From Myxococcus sp. RHSTA-1-4 (GTDB lineage Bacteria; Myxococcota; Myxococcia; Myxococcales; Myxococcaceae): a DNA stretch of 64,000 nucleotides. A program made the translations under genes and the position numbers. A model generated the notes under the pieces. The model worked only from the letters and a program-made list of their open reading frames with translations, was not told the DNA's origin and ran no database searches. Position 1 is the first letter of the stretch; each line of letters opens with the position of its first letter. The stretch lies in NCBI RefSeq assembly GCF_020037125.1, contig NZ_JAIQDG010000011.1:186001-250000 (forward strand), in the 5' to 3' direction. Below are positions 1 to 7,634 of this stretch, piece after piece.

Positions 1-901
1 CCATCCCCCGCGTCGCGGACTCGGTGAGCTGGAAGCCGAGGAAGTTGGTGGAGAAGTAGAGGACGCCGCCGGGCGCGAGCAGCGTGCGGATGGCCGCGAG
101 CAGGCGCGGGTGGTCTCTCTGCACGTTGAAGCTGCCCGTCATCTTCTTCGAGGTGGAGAAGGACGGCGGGTCGCACACCACCAGGTCGTACCGCTCCGGC
201 CCTCCGGCCTGCGCCTCCACCCACGCCTTGGCGTCCGCGCGGATGAGCACGTGCCGCGCGTCCGCCAGCCCGTTCAGGTCCAGGTTGTCCTCGGCCCAGT
301 CGAGGTACGTGTTGGACAGGTCCACCGTCGTCGTGCTCCTGGCGCCTCCCGCGGCGGCGTAGACGGTGAAGGCGCCCGTGTAGGCGAAGAGGTTGAGGAA
401 GCGCTTGCCCTTCGCCTCCGCGCGCACCCTCGCGCGGGTGTTGCGGTGGTCCATGAAGAGGCCGGTGTCGAGGTAGTCGCCCAGGTTCACCCAGAACTTC
501 AGGCCCTGCTCCTCCACGACGATGCGCCCGCTGCCCTGGCCCACCCGCCCGTACTGCGAGCGGCCCCAGGGCTGGGGCGTGTGCGTCTTCACGAAGATGC
601 GCTCCGGGGGCACGTCCAGCACCTCCGTCACCGCGGCGAGCACCTCCTCGCGCTGCGACTCGGCCGTGCCGGACTTGAGGGCGCGGCGGCGCGGGTACTC
701 CACCACGTGCGCGCAGTCGCCGTAGAGGTCCACCGCGTAGGGGTACTCGGGAATGTCCCGGTCATAGACGCGGAAGGCCGTCAGCCCCTGGGCGCGGGCC
801 CACTTGCGGAAGCGCTTCGCGCCCTTGCGGAGGCGGTTGGCGAACATACCCGCCGGGTCGGGTGCCTCTTGCGTGTCGTGGTTACCTTCTGAATCAGCCA
901 T
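1..901 (-). CDS. 23S rRNA methyltransferase, RlmI/RlmK-like (partial, 3' end outside window)
   Basis: The minus strand reads without a stop from 901 to the window edge (about 300 residues), so the C-terminus is missing. It shows a class I SAM-methyltransferase core: motif I in FLNLFAYTGAFTVYAA, an acidic residue after the next strand (TTVDLSNTYLDWA), and a catalytic DPPSFSTSKKM motif. This DPP-[ST]-FS form is typical of the RlmI and RlmK families that methylate 23S rRNA. I chose the ATG at 901 because a GGGAGGA ribosome-binding site lies 12 bases upstream; an internal ATG at 847 is an alternative. The start codon sits in the palindrome CATG (899-902), which also supplies the divergent start of the uracil-DNA glycosylase gene. 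The enzyme class is fairly sure; the exact rRNA base is not determined. Confidence 0.85.
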   Translation of the reverse strand, partial: MADSEGNHDTQEAPDPAGMFANRLRKGAKRFRKWARAQGLTAFRVYDRDIPEYPYAVDLYGDCAHVVEYPRRRALKSGTAESQREEVLAAVTEVLDVPPERIFVKTHTPQPWGRSQYGRVGQGSGRIVVEEQGLKFWVNLGDYLDTGLFMDHRNTRARVRAEAKGKRFLNLFAYTGAFTVYAAAGGARSTTTVDLSNTYLDWAEDNLDLNGLADARHVLIRADAKAWVEAQAGGPERYDLVVCDPPSFSTSKKMTGSFNVQRDHPRLLAAIRTLLAPGGVLYFSTNFLGFQLTESATRGM

Positions 902-1589
902 GCCCAAGCGTCCTCCCGTCCAGACCGCCGCCCCTCTCATCCCCGAGTCTCCGACGTACGACAAGCTCAGAAAGGCCGCCGCCGGCTGCCGGGCCTGCCC
1001 CCTGTGGAAGACGGGGACCCAGACGGTCTTCGGCGAGCCCGTCGGCAGGCCCCACCCCGGCCCCCGCGTCATGCTGGTGGGGGAGCAGCCGGGAGACCAG
1101 GAGGACCGGGCGGGGAAGCCCTTCGTGGGCCCGTCCGGCCGGCTGCTGGACGAGGCGCTGGAGGCGGCCGGCATCGACCGCTCTCAGGTGTACGTCACCA
1201 ATACGGTGAAGCACTTCAAGTGGACCGGCCAGGGCAAGCGCCGCCTCCACGCGAAGCCGAACACGACGGAGATTCGCGCCTGCCTGCCGTGGCTGGAGGC
1301 GGAGATTCGCGTGTTCCGCCCGGACGTCATCGTCTGCCTGGGTGCCACGGCGGCGCAGGCGCTCATAGGCAAGGACTTCCGGGTGACGCAGTCGCGCGGG
1401 CGGCCCATGCCTTCGGATTGGGCCCGCGTGGTGGTGGCCACGGTGCACCCGTCCTCCATCCTCCGCGCGCCGGACCCGGAGGCCCGCGAGGCGCAGCTCG
1501 AGGCGTTCATCGACGACCTGCGTGTGGTGGCGCGGCTCATCCACGGCCGTGGCGCGGAGGCGGGAGAGGGCGCGCACGCGCCGATGTGA
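900..1589 (+). CDS. udgX: UdgX-type uracil-DNA glycosylase
   Basis: 229 residues. This is a uracil-DNA glycosylase superfamily protein of the UdgX type, which excises uracil and in the family stays covalently bound to the abasic site. Motif A is GEQPGDQED (61-69) and the C-terminal motif is HPSSILR (183-189). The UdgX-specific loop KRRLH is present at 113-117; its His (H117) corresponds to the nucleophile that traps uracil-DNA in the mycobacterial enzyme. Four cysteines (C30, C33, C128, C146) are placed to hold a 4Fe-4S cluster as in family 4 enzymes. The start at 900 gives the usual N-terminus; an in-frame ATG at 804 would read deep into the divergent gene. No ribosome-binding site is evident upstream, so the start is less certain than the family. 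Confidence 0.9.
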   Translation: MPKRPPVQTAAPLIPESPTYDKLRKAAAGCRACPLWKTGTQTVFGEPVGRPHPGPRVMLVGEQPGDQEDRAGKPFVGPSGRLLDEALEAAGIDRSQVYVTNTVKHFKWTGQGKRRLHAKPNTTEIRACLPWLEAEIRVFRPDVIVCLGATAAQALIGKDFRVTQSRGRPMPSDWARVVVATVHPSSILRAPDPEAREAQLEAFIDDLRVVARLIHGRGAEAGEGAHAPM

Positions 1590-1765
1590 GCGGAGCTCCG
1601 GCCGCGCGCAGTGCGTCATGGCCGGGGCCATGCCGCGCGTGAGGTCCACCATGTCCCCTGCGATTCCGGCACCCGCCAGGGTAGGCTCCCGCGCCGAGTG
1701 CAGAGGGGCCGTCACCGAGGCGCACACCCCTCTGGACCTATGACCCCGCGCCGGAGGACCTCAGA

Positions 1766-2215
1766 ATGACTGCAAGCCGTTGGTTGGGACTGGCCACGCT
1801 GACCGTGCTGTTCGCCACGAGTGCCCTGGCCGAGGAGGCGACCCCGGTGGGGCGCTGGACCACCATCGATGACGAGACGAAGAAGCCGAAGTCCGTCATC
1901 GCCATCTACGAGGAGGGGGGCAAGCTGTTCGGGAAGATCGAGAAGCTCTACCGCGAGCCCAACGAGGAGCAGAACCCCGTCTGTGACAAGTGCGAGGGGA
2001 CGCTGAAGAACCAGCCCATCATCGGGATGGTCATCATGCGCGACCTCAAGAAGGACGACGACGAGTGGACGGGCGGCTCCATCCTCGACCCGGCCAACGG
2101 CAAGACCTACAAGTGCAAGATTGCCGTCGAGGACAAGGGCAAGAAGCTGAAGGTCCGCGGCTACGTCGGCATGGCACTGCTCGGCCGCACCCAGCACTGG
2201 GTCCGCGCGGAGTAG
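1766..2215 (+). CDS. Secreted DUF2147 family protein
   Basis: 149 residues. A signal peptide is visible (MTASRWLGLATLTVLFATSALA, cleavage near residue 22), followed by a single small domain beginning VGRWTTIDDETKKPKSVI and containing LFGKIEKLY, VCDKCEG and a C-terminal RGYVGMALLGRTQHWVR. This matches the DUF2147 family, a lipocalin-like secreted or periplasmic beta-sheet domain with no settled biochemical role. The CDKC pair could form a disulfide or bind metal. It has its own 170-base upstream spacer, in which no clear promoter was seen, and lies just ahead of the enoyl-CoA hydratase gene on the same strand. Family assignment is good; function is unknown. Confidence 0.82.
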   Translation: MTASRWLGLATLTVLFATSALAEEATPVGRWTTIDDETKKPKSVIAIYEEGGKLFGKIEKLYREPNEEQNPVCDKCEGTLKNQPIIGMVIMRDLKKDDDEWTGGSILDPANGKTYKCKIAVEDKGKKLKVRGYVGMALLGRTQHWVRAE

Positions 2216-2294
2216 GCCGTAGACGGTGGGTTCGCCCGGGCCAGCGCCAGCCGGGGCGCTGGACCCGGGCCGCGTGCCGGCGGACACTCGGCCC

Positions 2295-3056
2295 ATGAGC
2301 GTTCGCATCGAGAAGAACGGCCCTGTCACCACCGTCGTCCTCCACCGCCCCGAGGTGCGCAACGCGGTGGACGCTCCCACCGCCGAGGCGCTGGTCGCCG
2401 CCTTCCGCGCCTTCGACGCGGACCCGGACGCCCACGTGGGCGTGCTGTACGGCGACGGCGGCACCTTCTGCTCGGGCGCGGACCTCAAGGCCATCTCCCA
2501 GGGGCGGCTGAACCGGCTGGCCCCCGACGGCGACGGCCCCATGGGCCCCTCGCGCATGGTGCTGAGCAAACCCGTCATCGCGGCCATCTCCGGCCATGCG
2601 GTGGCGGGCGGCCTGGAGCTGGCGCTGTGGTGCGACTTGCGCGTGGCGGAGGAGGACGCCGTGCTGGGCGTCTTCTGCCGGCGCTGGGGCGTGCCGCTCA
2701 TCGACGGCGGCACGGTGCGGCTGCCCCGGCTCATCGGCCTGTCCCGGGCCCTGGACCTCATCCTCACCGGACGGCCCGTGCCGGCCCAGGAAGCGCTGGC
2801 CATGGGCCTGGTCAACCGGGTGGTGCCGAAGGGGCAGGCCCGCGAGGCGGCCGAGGCGCTCGCCCGCGAGGTCGCCGCCTTCCCCCAGGGCTGCATGAGG
2901 GTCGACCGGGCCTCCGCCCATGAGCAGGCGGGGCTGGGCCTCGAGGAAGCACTGCGTCAGGAGTTCAACCGGGGCGTCACCGTCATGGAGGCGGAGGCCG
3001 TTGGCGGAGCCGCCCGCTTCGCCCGGGGGGCGGGCCGGCACGGGAAGTCCGAGTAG
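2295..3056 (+). CDS. Enoyl-CoA hydratase/isomerase family protein (crotonase)
   Basis: 253 residues from the ATG at 2295 (MSVRIEKNGPVTTVVLHRPE); a longer in-frame start at 2226 adds a Pro/Gly-rich tail that looks non-coding. The crotonase fold is shown by the first oxyanion-hole segment GTFCSGADLKAI, the second in ISGHAVAGGLELALWCDLRV, and the downstream helix ending LTGRPVPAQEALAMGLVNRVVP. The segment before the second active-site strand reads CRRWGVPLIDGGTVRLPRL, where many hydratases have a catalytic Glu; here a Val-Pro pair and an Asp occupy that area, so reaction type (hydratase, isomerase or other CoA chemistry) is not fixed. It precedes the PLP enzyme gene by about 60 bases and a MaoC hydratase follows that, so acyl-CoA metabolism is a plausible setting. 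Confidence 0.88.
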   Translation: MSVRIEKNGPVTTVVLHRPEVRNAVDAPTAEALVAAFRAFDADPDAHVGVLYGDGGTFCSGADLKAISQGRLNRLAPDGDGPMGPSRMVLSKPVIAAISGHAVAGGLELALWCDLRVAEEDAVLGVFCRRWGVPLIDGGTVRLPRLIGLSRALDLILTGRPVPAQEALAMGLVNRVVPKGQAREAAEALAREVAAFPQGCMRVDRASAHEQAGLGLEEALRQEFNRGVTVMEAEAVGGAARFARGAGRHGKSE

Positions 3057-3119
3057 GCGCCGGGCGGGTCCGCGGCACTCCTGGTGCGTGGCAGGGAGGG
3101 CTGTGTTAGTTCCCCGCCC

Positions 3120-4265
3120 ATGCGCTTCGACACGCTTGCCATTCATGCCGGCCAGGAGCCGGACCCCACGACGGGCGCCATCATGACGCCCGTCTATCTG
3201 ACGTCCACCTATGTCCAGGACGGGCCCGGGGAGCACAAGGGCTACGAGTACAGCCGGACGCAGAACCCCACCCGCAAGGCGCTCCAGGACTGCCTGGCCG
3301 CGCTCGAGGGCGCGAAGTACGGCGCCGCCTTCGCCTCCGGCCTCGCGGGCACGGACATGCTGATGCACATGCTCAACGCCGGGGACCACGTCGTCGTCTC
3401 GGATGACGTGTACGGCGGCACCTTCCGCATCTTCGACAAGGTCTTCAAGCGCTCCGGCCTCGACTTCTCCTTCGTGGACCTCTCCAAGCCGGAGAACTTC
3501 GAGGCGGCGATTACGCCGAAGACGAAGATGGTGTGGGTGGAGACCCCCACCAACCCGATGCTCAAGCTCATCGACCTGGCGCGCATCGCCGAGGTGGCGA
3601 AGAAGCGGAACATCCTCTCCGTCGCGGACAACACCTTCATGACGCCGTACTTCCAGCGCCCGCTGGACCTCGGCTTCGACGTGGTGGCGCACTCCACCAC
3701 CAAGTACCTCAACGGCCACAGCGACGTGGTGGGCGGCTTCGTCTGCACCAGCCGCGATGACGTCGCCGAGCGGATGTACTTCCTCCAGAACGCCGTGGGC
3801 GGCGTGTCCGGCGCCTTCGACAGCTTCCTCGTGCTGCGCGGCGTGAAGACGCTGCACGTGCGCATGGACCGCCACGCGCAGAACGCGATGAAGGTGGCGC
3901 AGTACCTCGCCACGCACCCGAAGGTGAAGAAGGTCACCTACCCGGGCCTGGAGACGCACCCGCAGCACCAGCTCGCGCGCCAGCAGATGAAGGGCTTCGG
4001 CGGCATGCTGACCTTCGACATCCACGGCGGCCTGGAGGCGGCGCGCAGCTTCCTCAAGACGGTGAAGGTGTTCGCCTGCGCCGAGTCGCTCGGTGGCGTG
4101 GAGTCGCTCATCGAGCACCCGGCCATCATGACCCACGCCTCGATTCCGCGTGAGACACGCGAGAAGCTCGGCATCGCCGACGGCTTCATCCGCCTGTCCG
4201 TGGGCATCGAGGACGCGCAGGACCTCATCGACGACCTCGCCCAGGCGCTCGACGTGGTGAAGTAA
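3120..4265 (+). CDS. Cystathionine gamma-synthase/lyase family PLP enzyme
   Basis: 381 residues from ATG 3120. It is a Cys/Met metabolism PLP-dependent enzyme (fold type I). Family features are YEYSRTQNPTRKALQ near the start, the cofactor-stacking Tyr in SDDVYGGTFR, WVETPTNPMLK, the PLP Asp in SVADNTFMTP, and the Schiff-base Lys in HSTTKYLNGHSDVVGG. The C-terminus has SLGGVESLIEHPAIMTHAS and ETREKLGIADGFIRLSVGIED, as in cystathionine gamma-synthase and gamma-lyase. The two cannot be separated by eye. A cystathionine beta-synthase gene 0.6 kb away on the opposite strand favours cystathionine gamma-lyase in reverse transsulfuration (cystathionine to cysteine, 2-oxobutanoate and ammonia), which is an inference. 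Confidence 0.9.
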   Translation: MRFDTLAIHAGQEPDPTTGAIMTPVYLTSTYVQDGPGEHKGYEYSRTQNPTRKALQDCLAALEGAKYGAAFASGLAGTDMLMHMLNAGDHVVVSDDVYGGTFRIFDKVFKRSGLDFSFVDLSKPENFEAAITPKTKMVWVETPTNPMLKLIDLARIAEVAKKRNILSVADNTFMTPYFQRPLDLGFDVVAHSTTKYLNGHSDVVGGFVCTSRDDVAERMYFLQNAVGGVSGAFDSFLVLRGVKTLHVRMDRHAQNAMKVAQYLATHPKVKKVTYPGLETHPQHQLARQQMKGFGGMLTFDIHGGLEAARSFLKTVKVFACAESLGGVESLIEHPAIMTHASIPRETREKLGIADGFIRLSVGIEDAQDLIDDLAQALDVVK

Positions 4266-4339
4266 GGCCTCCCGCGGACCGCCTGGCACAAGGCACGCCC
4301 TCGCTGGTGTCGGAGGGCGCATGGCCCTATATGGGGCCC

Positions 4340-4783
4340 ATGCGCTACTTCGATGACTTCCAACCGGGAGAGGTGAGCGAGTTCGGGCCGTATGTCGTTT
4401 CGCGTGAGGAGATCATCGCCTTCGCGAAGCAGTTCGACCCGCAGCCCTTCCACCTGAGCGACGAGGCCGCCCGCGAGGGCATCTTCGGCAGCATCGTCGC
4501 CAGCGGCTGGCACACCGCCTCCATCTGCCACAAGCTCATCGTGGAGGGCCTGCTGGGCAAGGCCGCGAGCCTGGGCTCGCCCGGCCTGGACGAGCTGCGC
4601 TGGCTCAAGCCGGTGCGCCCCGGGGACACGCTGTCGGTGCGCACGGAGGTCCTCTCCACCACGCCCTCGCGCAGCAAGCAGGACCGCGGCGCCATCAAGT
4701 TCCGCTTCGAGGTCCGCAACCAGCACGGCGACGTGGTGATGAGCGAGGTGGCCAACGCGCTCTTCGCCCGGCGGACGCCGTAG
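4340..4783 (+). CDS. MaoC-like (R)-specific hydratase
   Basis: 147 residues. Hot-dog fold of the MaoC/(R)-hydratase family: the N-terminal MRYFDDFQPGEVSEFGPYVV, then FAKQFDPQPFHLSDEAA carrying the family's Asp/His dyad (D and H of FDPQPFH), followed by IVASGWHTASICHKL, the substrate-facing helix. The C-terminal strands read FRFEVRNQHGDVVMSEVANALFARR. Such proteins hydrate trans-2-enoyl-CoA or related thioesters; the substrate here is unknown. The start at 4340 was chosen because the family begins close to the FDD/FxxG segment; in-frame ATGs at 4307 and 4331 are possible. It ends just before a strong inverted repeat that separates it from the convergent cystathionine beta-synthase gene. Confidence 0.87.
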   Translation: MRYFDDFQPGEVSEFGPYVVSREEIIAFAKQFDPQPFHLSDEAAREGIFGSIVASGWHTASICHKLIVEGLLGKAASLGSPGLDELRWLKPVRPGDTLSVRTEVLSTTPSRSKQDRGAIKFRFEVRNQHGDVVMSEVANALFARRTP

Positions 4784-4791
4784 AAACACCA

Positions 4792-4829
4792 AGGGCCTCC
4801 CACTCCCGCGCCGGGAATGTGGAGGCCCT
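4792..4829. terminator. Bidirectional hairpin terminator between convergent genes
   Basis: An inverted repeat pairs AGGGCCTCCCAC (4792-4803) with GTGGAGGCCCT (4819-4829), with one bulged C and a 15-base loop. It lies between the stop of the MaoC gene (4783) and the stop of the cystathionine beta-synthase gene (4861), where either transcript could end. There is no clear U-run on either side, so it could act as a transcript 3'-end stabiliser instead of a classical intrinsic terminator. Confidence 0.6.
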
Positions 4830-4860
4830 CCGTGCTTCAGCCACCCGTGGGGGCTTCGGA

Positions 4861-6228
4861 CTACGCCGCCGTGCGGTGCAGGTAGTCGATGAGGTCGATC
4901 TTCGTGACGATGGCGACGACCTTCTCGCCCTCCTTCACGACGGCCACGTTGTCCGCCGCGAAGACCTCACGCAGGCGGGCGATGCTGGTGTCCAGCGACA
5001 GCGCGCCCTGCAGCGGCGCGACGATGGCGTCGATGGTGTCGGTGAACTTCACCTTCCCGGCCACCAGCGCGTTGAGCAGGTCGTACTCGTGCACCATGCC
5101 CACCGCGCGCCCGTCCTCCGTCACCACCGGCATCTGGCTGATGCCCAGCGCGCGCATGGTCTCCACCACCTGGTCCACGCGGTCACCCTTGCGCGCCGTC
5201 TTCACCTCGCGGCGCTTGTCCCCGATGATGTCGCGGACGGTGCCGGAGCCCTTGTCCTCCAGGAAGCCGTTGTCGCGCATCCACTCGTCCGAGTGGAACT
5301 TGCTGATGTAGCTGCTGCCCGAGTCCGGGAGCACGACGACAATCGTCTTGCCCTTGCCCACTTCCTTGGCGAGCTGCACGGCCACGTGCACCGCCGCGCC
5401 GGAGGAGCCACCCGCGAAGATGCCCTCCTCGCGCGCCAGGCGCCGCGCCGCGATGAAGCACTGGCGGTCATCCACCTGCCGCACGTCGTCCACGACCTTG
5501 AAGTCCATGGCGCCGCACAGCATGTCCTCGCCGATACCTTCCACCTTGTAGACGTGCGGCTCGGTCAGCTTGCCCGTCTTGAAGTAGCCCTCGTACACCG
5601 AGCCCACCGGGTCCACGCCGACGTTCTTCAGGCCGGGAATCTTCTCCTTGAGGAACTTGCCGGCGCCGCTCATGGTGCCGCCGGTGCCCAGGCCCGCGAC
5701 GAAGTAGTCGAACTTCCCCTCGGTCTGCTCGTAGATTTCAGGCCCGGTGAGCTTGTAGTGGGCCTCGATGTTGTCGGGGTTGTGGTACTGGTTCAGCATG
5801 AACGCGCCGGGCGTCTCGCGGTACAGGCGCTTGGCCGTCTCGTAGTAGCTGCGCGGGTCCTCGGCCGGCACGTTCGTCGGCGTCACCACGACCTGGGCGC
5901 CGAGCGCCTTCAGGCGGTTGATCTTCTCCAGGGACATCTTGTCCGGCATGGTGAAGATGCACTTGTAGCCCTTCACCGCCGCCGCCAGCGCCACGCCCAT
6001 GCCGGTGTTGCCGGACGTGTTCTCCACGATGGTGCCGCCGGGCTTGAGCTTCCCCTCCCGCTCGGCCTTCTCGAGGATGTAGAGCGCCATGCGGTCCTTG
6101 ATGGACGCGCCCGGGTTCATGAACTCGCACTTCACGAGCACGGTGGCGTCGTTCGGCCCGACGAGCTTGTTGAGCTTGACCAGGGGCGTGTGGCCGATGG
6201 CGGTAAGAATGGTGTCGTGGATGTCCAT
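4861..6228 (-). CDS. Cystathionine beta-synthase with C-terminal CBS domains
   Basis: 455 residues from ATG 6228 (MDIHDTILTAIGHTPLVKLN), preceded by a GGAAG ribosome-binding site. The first 330 residues are a fold type II PLP enzyme: the lysine in MNPGASIKDRMAL, the phosphate-binding loop partner TSGNTGMGVALAAA, LNQYHNPDNIEAHY, and the glycine loop GLGTGGTMSGAG. The last 120 residues hold two CBS motifs (QVVETMRALGISQMPVV and REVFAADNVAVV), as in pyridoxal cystathionine beta-synthases that respond to adenosyl ligands. The N-terminal heme-binding region of the animal enzyme is absent. It would condense serine or activated serine with homocysteine; cysteine synthase activity is the alternative. 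The neighbouring gamma-lyase-like gene supports transsulfuration. Confidence 0.9.
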   Translation of the reverse strand: MDIHDTILTAIGHTPLVKLNKLVGPNDATVLVKCEFMNPGASIKDRMALYILEKAEREGKLKPGGTIVENTSGNTGMGVALAAAVKGYKCIFTMPDKMSLEKINRLKALGAQVVVTPTNVPAEDPRSYYETAKRLYRETPGAFMLNQYHNPDNIEAHYKLTGPEIYEQTEGKFDYFVAGLGTGGTMSGAGKFLKEKIPGLKNVGVDPVGSVYEGYFKTGKLTEPHVYKVEGIGEDMLCGAMDFKVVDDVRQVDDRQCFIAARRLAREEGIFAGGSSGAAVHVAVQLAKEVGKGKTIVVVLPDSGSSYISKFHSDEWMRDNGFLEDKGSGTVRDIIGDKRREVKTARKGDRVDQVVETMRALGISQMPVVTEDGRAVGMVHEYDLLNALVAGKVKFTDTIDAIVAPLQGALSLDTSIARLREVFAADNVAVVKEGEKVVAIVTKIDLIDYLHRTAA

Positions 6229-6565
6229 TGCTGCTTCCGGAAAAGGGTTCGCGGCGCGTCTTATATGTCGCCGCCCGGGCCCGGTCGACAGCACATGGCG
6301 TCTCGGTCCCTCGGGGTGGAACAGGTCCGGCCCCCGCGTCCTTCCGGACCCCGGGGCGGGAGGCACTTCGGGCGGGCCCCGGCCCCGCCGCCCGGTCCCC
6401 AGGCGCTCCGACGCGGCGCGACGTGGTGGGGGCCAGGGGGCCCGTCTCGTACGTGACAGGCCGGGGGGCTTCCGGGCGTTCTCCTCTCGCGGCCTTTGAC
6501 CCGCACCGACGCGCCTCCCATACTCGGGAGTCACGTTTCAACCCCCTCCGGAGAACCCCGTCGAT

Positions 6566-7606
6566 ATGGAACTCGAGGCCGCCCTGCGCGACCAGGTGGG
6601 ACAGGCCGTTGGCCGTCCCGTGCCCCACGCCGCCATCAAGAAGCTGAAGGGCGACGCCAGCAACCGCTCCTACTACCGCGTCGGCGCGCCACCGGAGAGC
6701 TGGGTGGTGATGGTGATGCCCCCGGACGCGACGAAGAAGAGCGAGGAGGCCACCAAGGGTGAGCCGCCGAAGGAGCTGCCCTTCATCAACGTGCACCGCT
6801 ACCTGGAGAGGCTGGGCGTGCGGGTGCCGCGCATCCTCCGTTACGACGAGCCTGCGGGGATGATGGTGCTGGAGGACCTGAGCGACATCACCTTCGAGGC
6901 CGCGCTCGAGGGCGGCAAGCACCGGGAGGCGCTCTACACCCGCGCGGTGGACCTGCTGGCGCGCCTGCGCGCGGCGGCGGAGAAGCAGCAGGACCCGGAC
7001 TGCCTGGCCTTCACCCGCGCCTTCGACGAGGACCTCTACGACTGGGAGCTGCACCACTTCCGCGAGTGGGGCCTGGAGGCGTGGAGCGGGAAGAAGCCCA
7101 CCGACGCCGAGCGCGCCGAGCTGGACCGCACCTTCCGCGACATCGCGAAGCAGCTCGCCGCCGCGCCGCGCGGCTTCACCCACCGCGACTACCAGAGCCG
7201 CAACATCATGGTGAAGGAGGGGGAGCTGGTCGTCATCGACTTCCAGGACGCCCTCCAGGGCCCGCGCCAGTACGACCTGGTGGCCCTGCTGCGCGACAGC
7301 TACGTGGAGCTGGACCGGGCCTTCGTGGACACGATGCTGGACCGCTACATCGCCACCTTCCAGGAGGCGACCGGCGAGCGCATCGACGCGGCGTCCTTCA
7401 AGTCCTTCTTCGACCTGCTCACCATCCAGCGCAAGCTGAAGGACGCGGGCCGCTTCGAGTTCATCCACCGCGTGAAGGGCAACCCGGGCTTCCTGGTGTC
7501 CATCCCCGCGTCGCTGCGCTACGTGCGCGACGCGTTCGCCCGGAAGCCGGAGCTGCGGAAGCTCCAGGACCTGGTGGCGAAGTACGTCCCCGAGCTGGCG
7601 GCCTGA
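6566..7606 (+). CDS. amgK: AmgK-like sugar kinase (aminoglycoside phosphotransferase fold)
   Basis: 346 residues. The aminoglycoside-phosphotransferase/choline-kinase fold is shown by LKGDASNRSYYRV near the nucleotide loop, MVLEDLSD at the hinge, the Brenner motif HRDYQSRNIMV with catalytic Asp and Asn, and the metal motif VIDFQDALQGPRQYDLVALL. Length and this last motif fit the AmgK family, which phosphorylates MurNAc or GlcNAc at the anomeric carbon in peptidoglycan recycling. The next gene, 28 bases on, is a sugar-1-phosphate nucleotidyltransferase of MurU type, which is the partner arrangement known from Pseudomonas. The pair would feed recycled MurNAc to UDP-MurNAc; the assignment to that pathway is from context. 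The upstream gap of about 340 bases to the divergent CBS gene carries no other gene and no clear promoter. Confidence 0.78.
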   Translation: MELEAALRDQVGQAVGRPVPHAAIKKLKGDASNRSYYRVGAPPESWVVMVMPPDATKKSEEATKGEPPKELPFINVHRYLERLGVRVPRILRYDEPAGMMVLEDLSDITFEAALEGGKHREALYTRAVDLLARLRAAAEKQQDPDCLAFTRAFDEDLYDWELHHFREWGLEAWSGKKPTDAERAELDRTFRDIAKQLAAAPRGFTHRDYQSRNIMVKEGELVVIDFQDALQGPRQYDLVALLRDSYVELDRAFVDTMLDRYIATFQEATGERIDAASFKSFFDLLTIQRKLKDAGRFEFIHRVKGNPGFLVSIPASLRYVRDAFARKPELRKLQDLVAKYVPELAA

Positions 7607-7634
7607 GTCCGGCGTCCGGAAAGGGGAGGCGACA

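Noticed and set aside
4819-6456. 545-codon plus-strand frame
   Set aside because: Shadow of the cystathionine beta-synthase gene, whose PLP and CBS motifs are clear on the minus strand.
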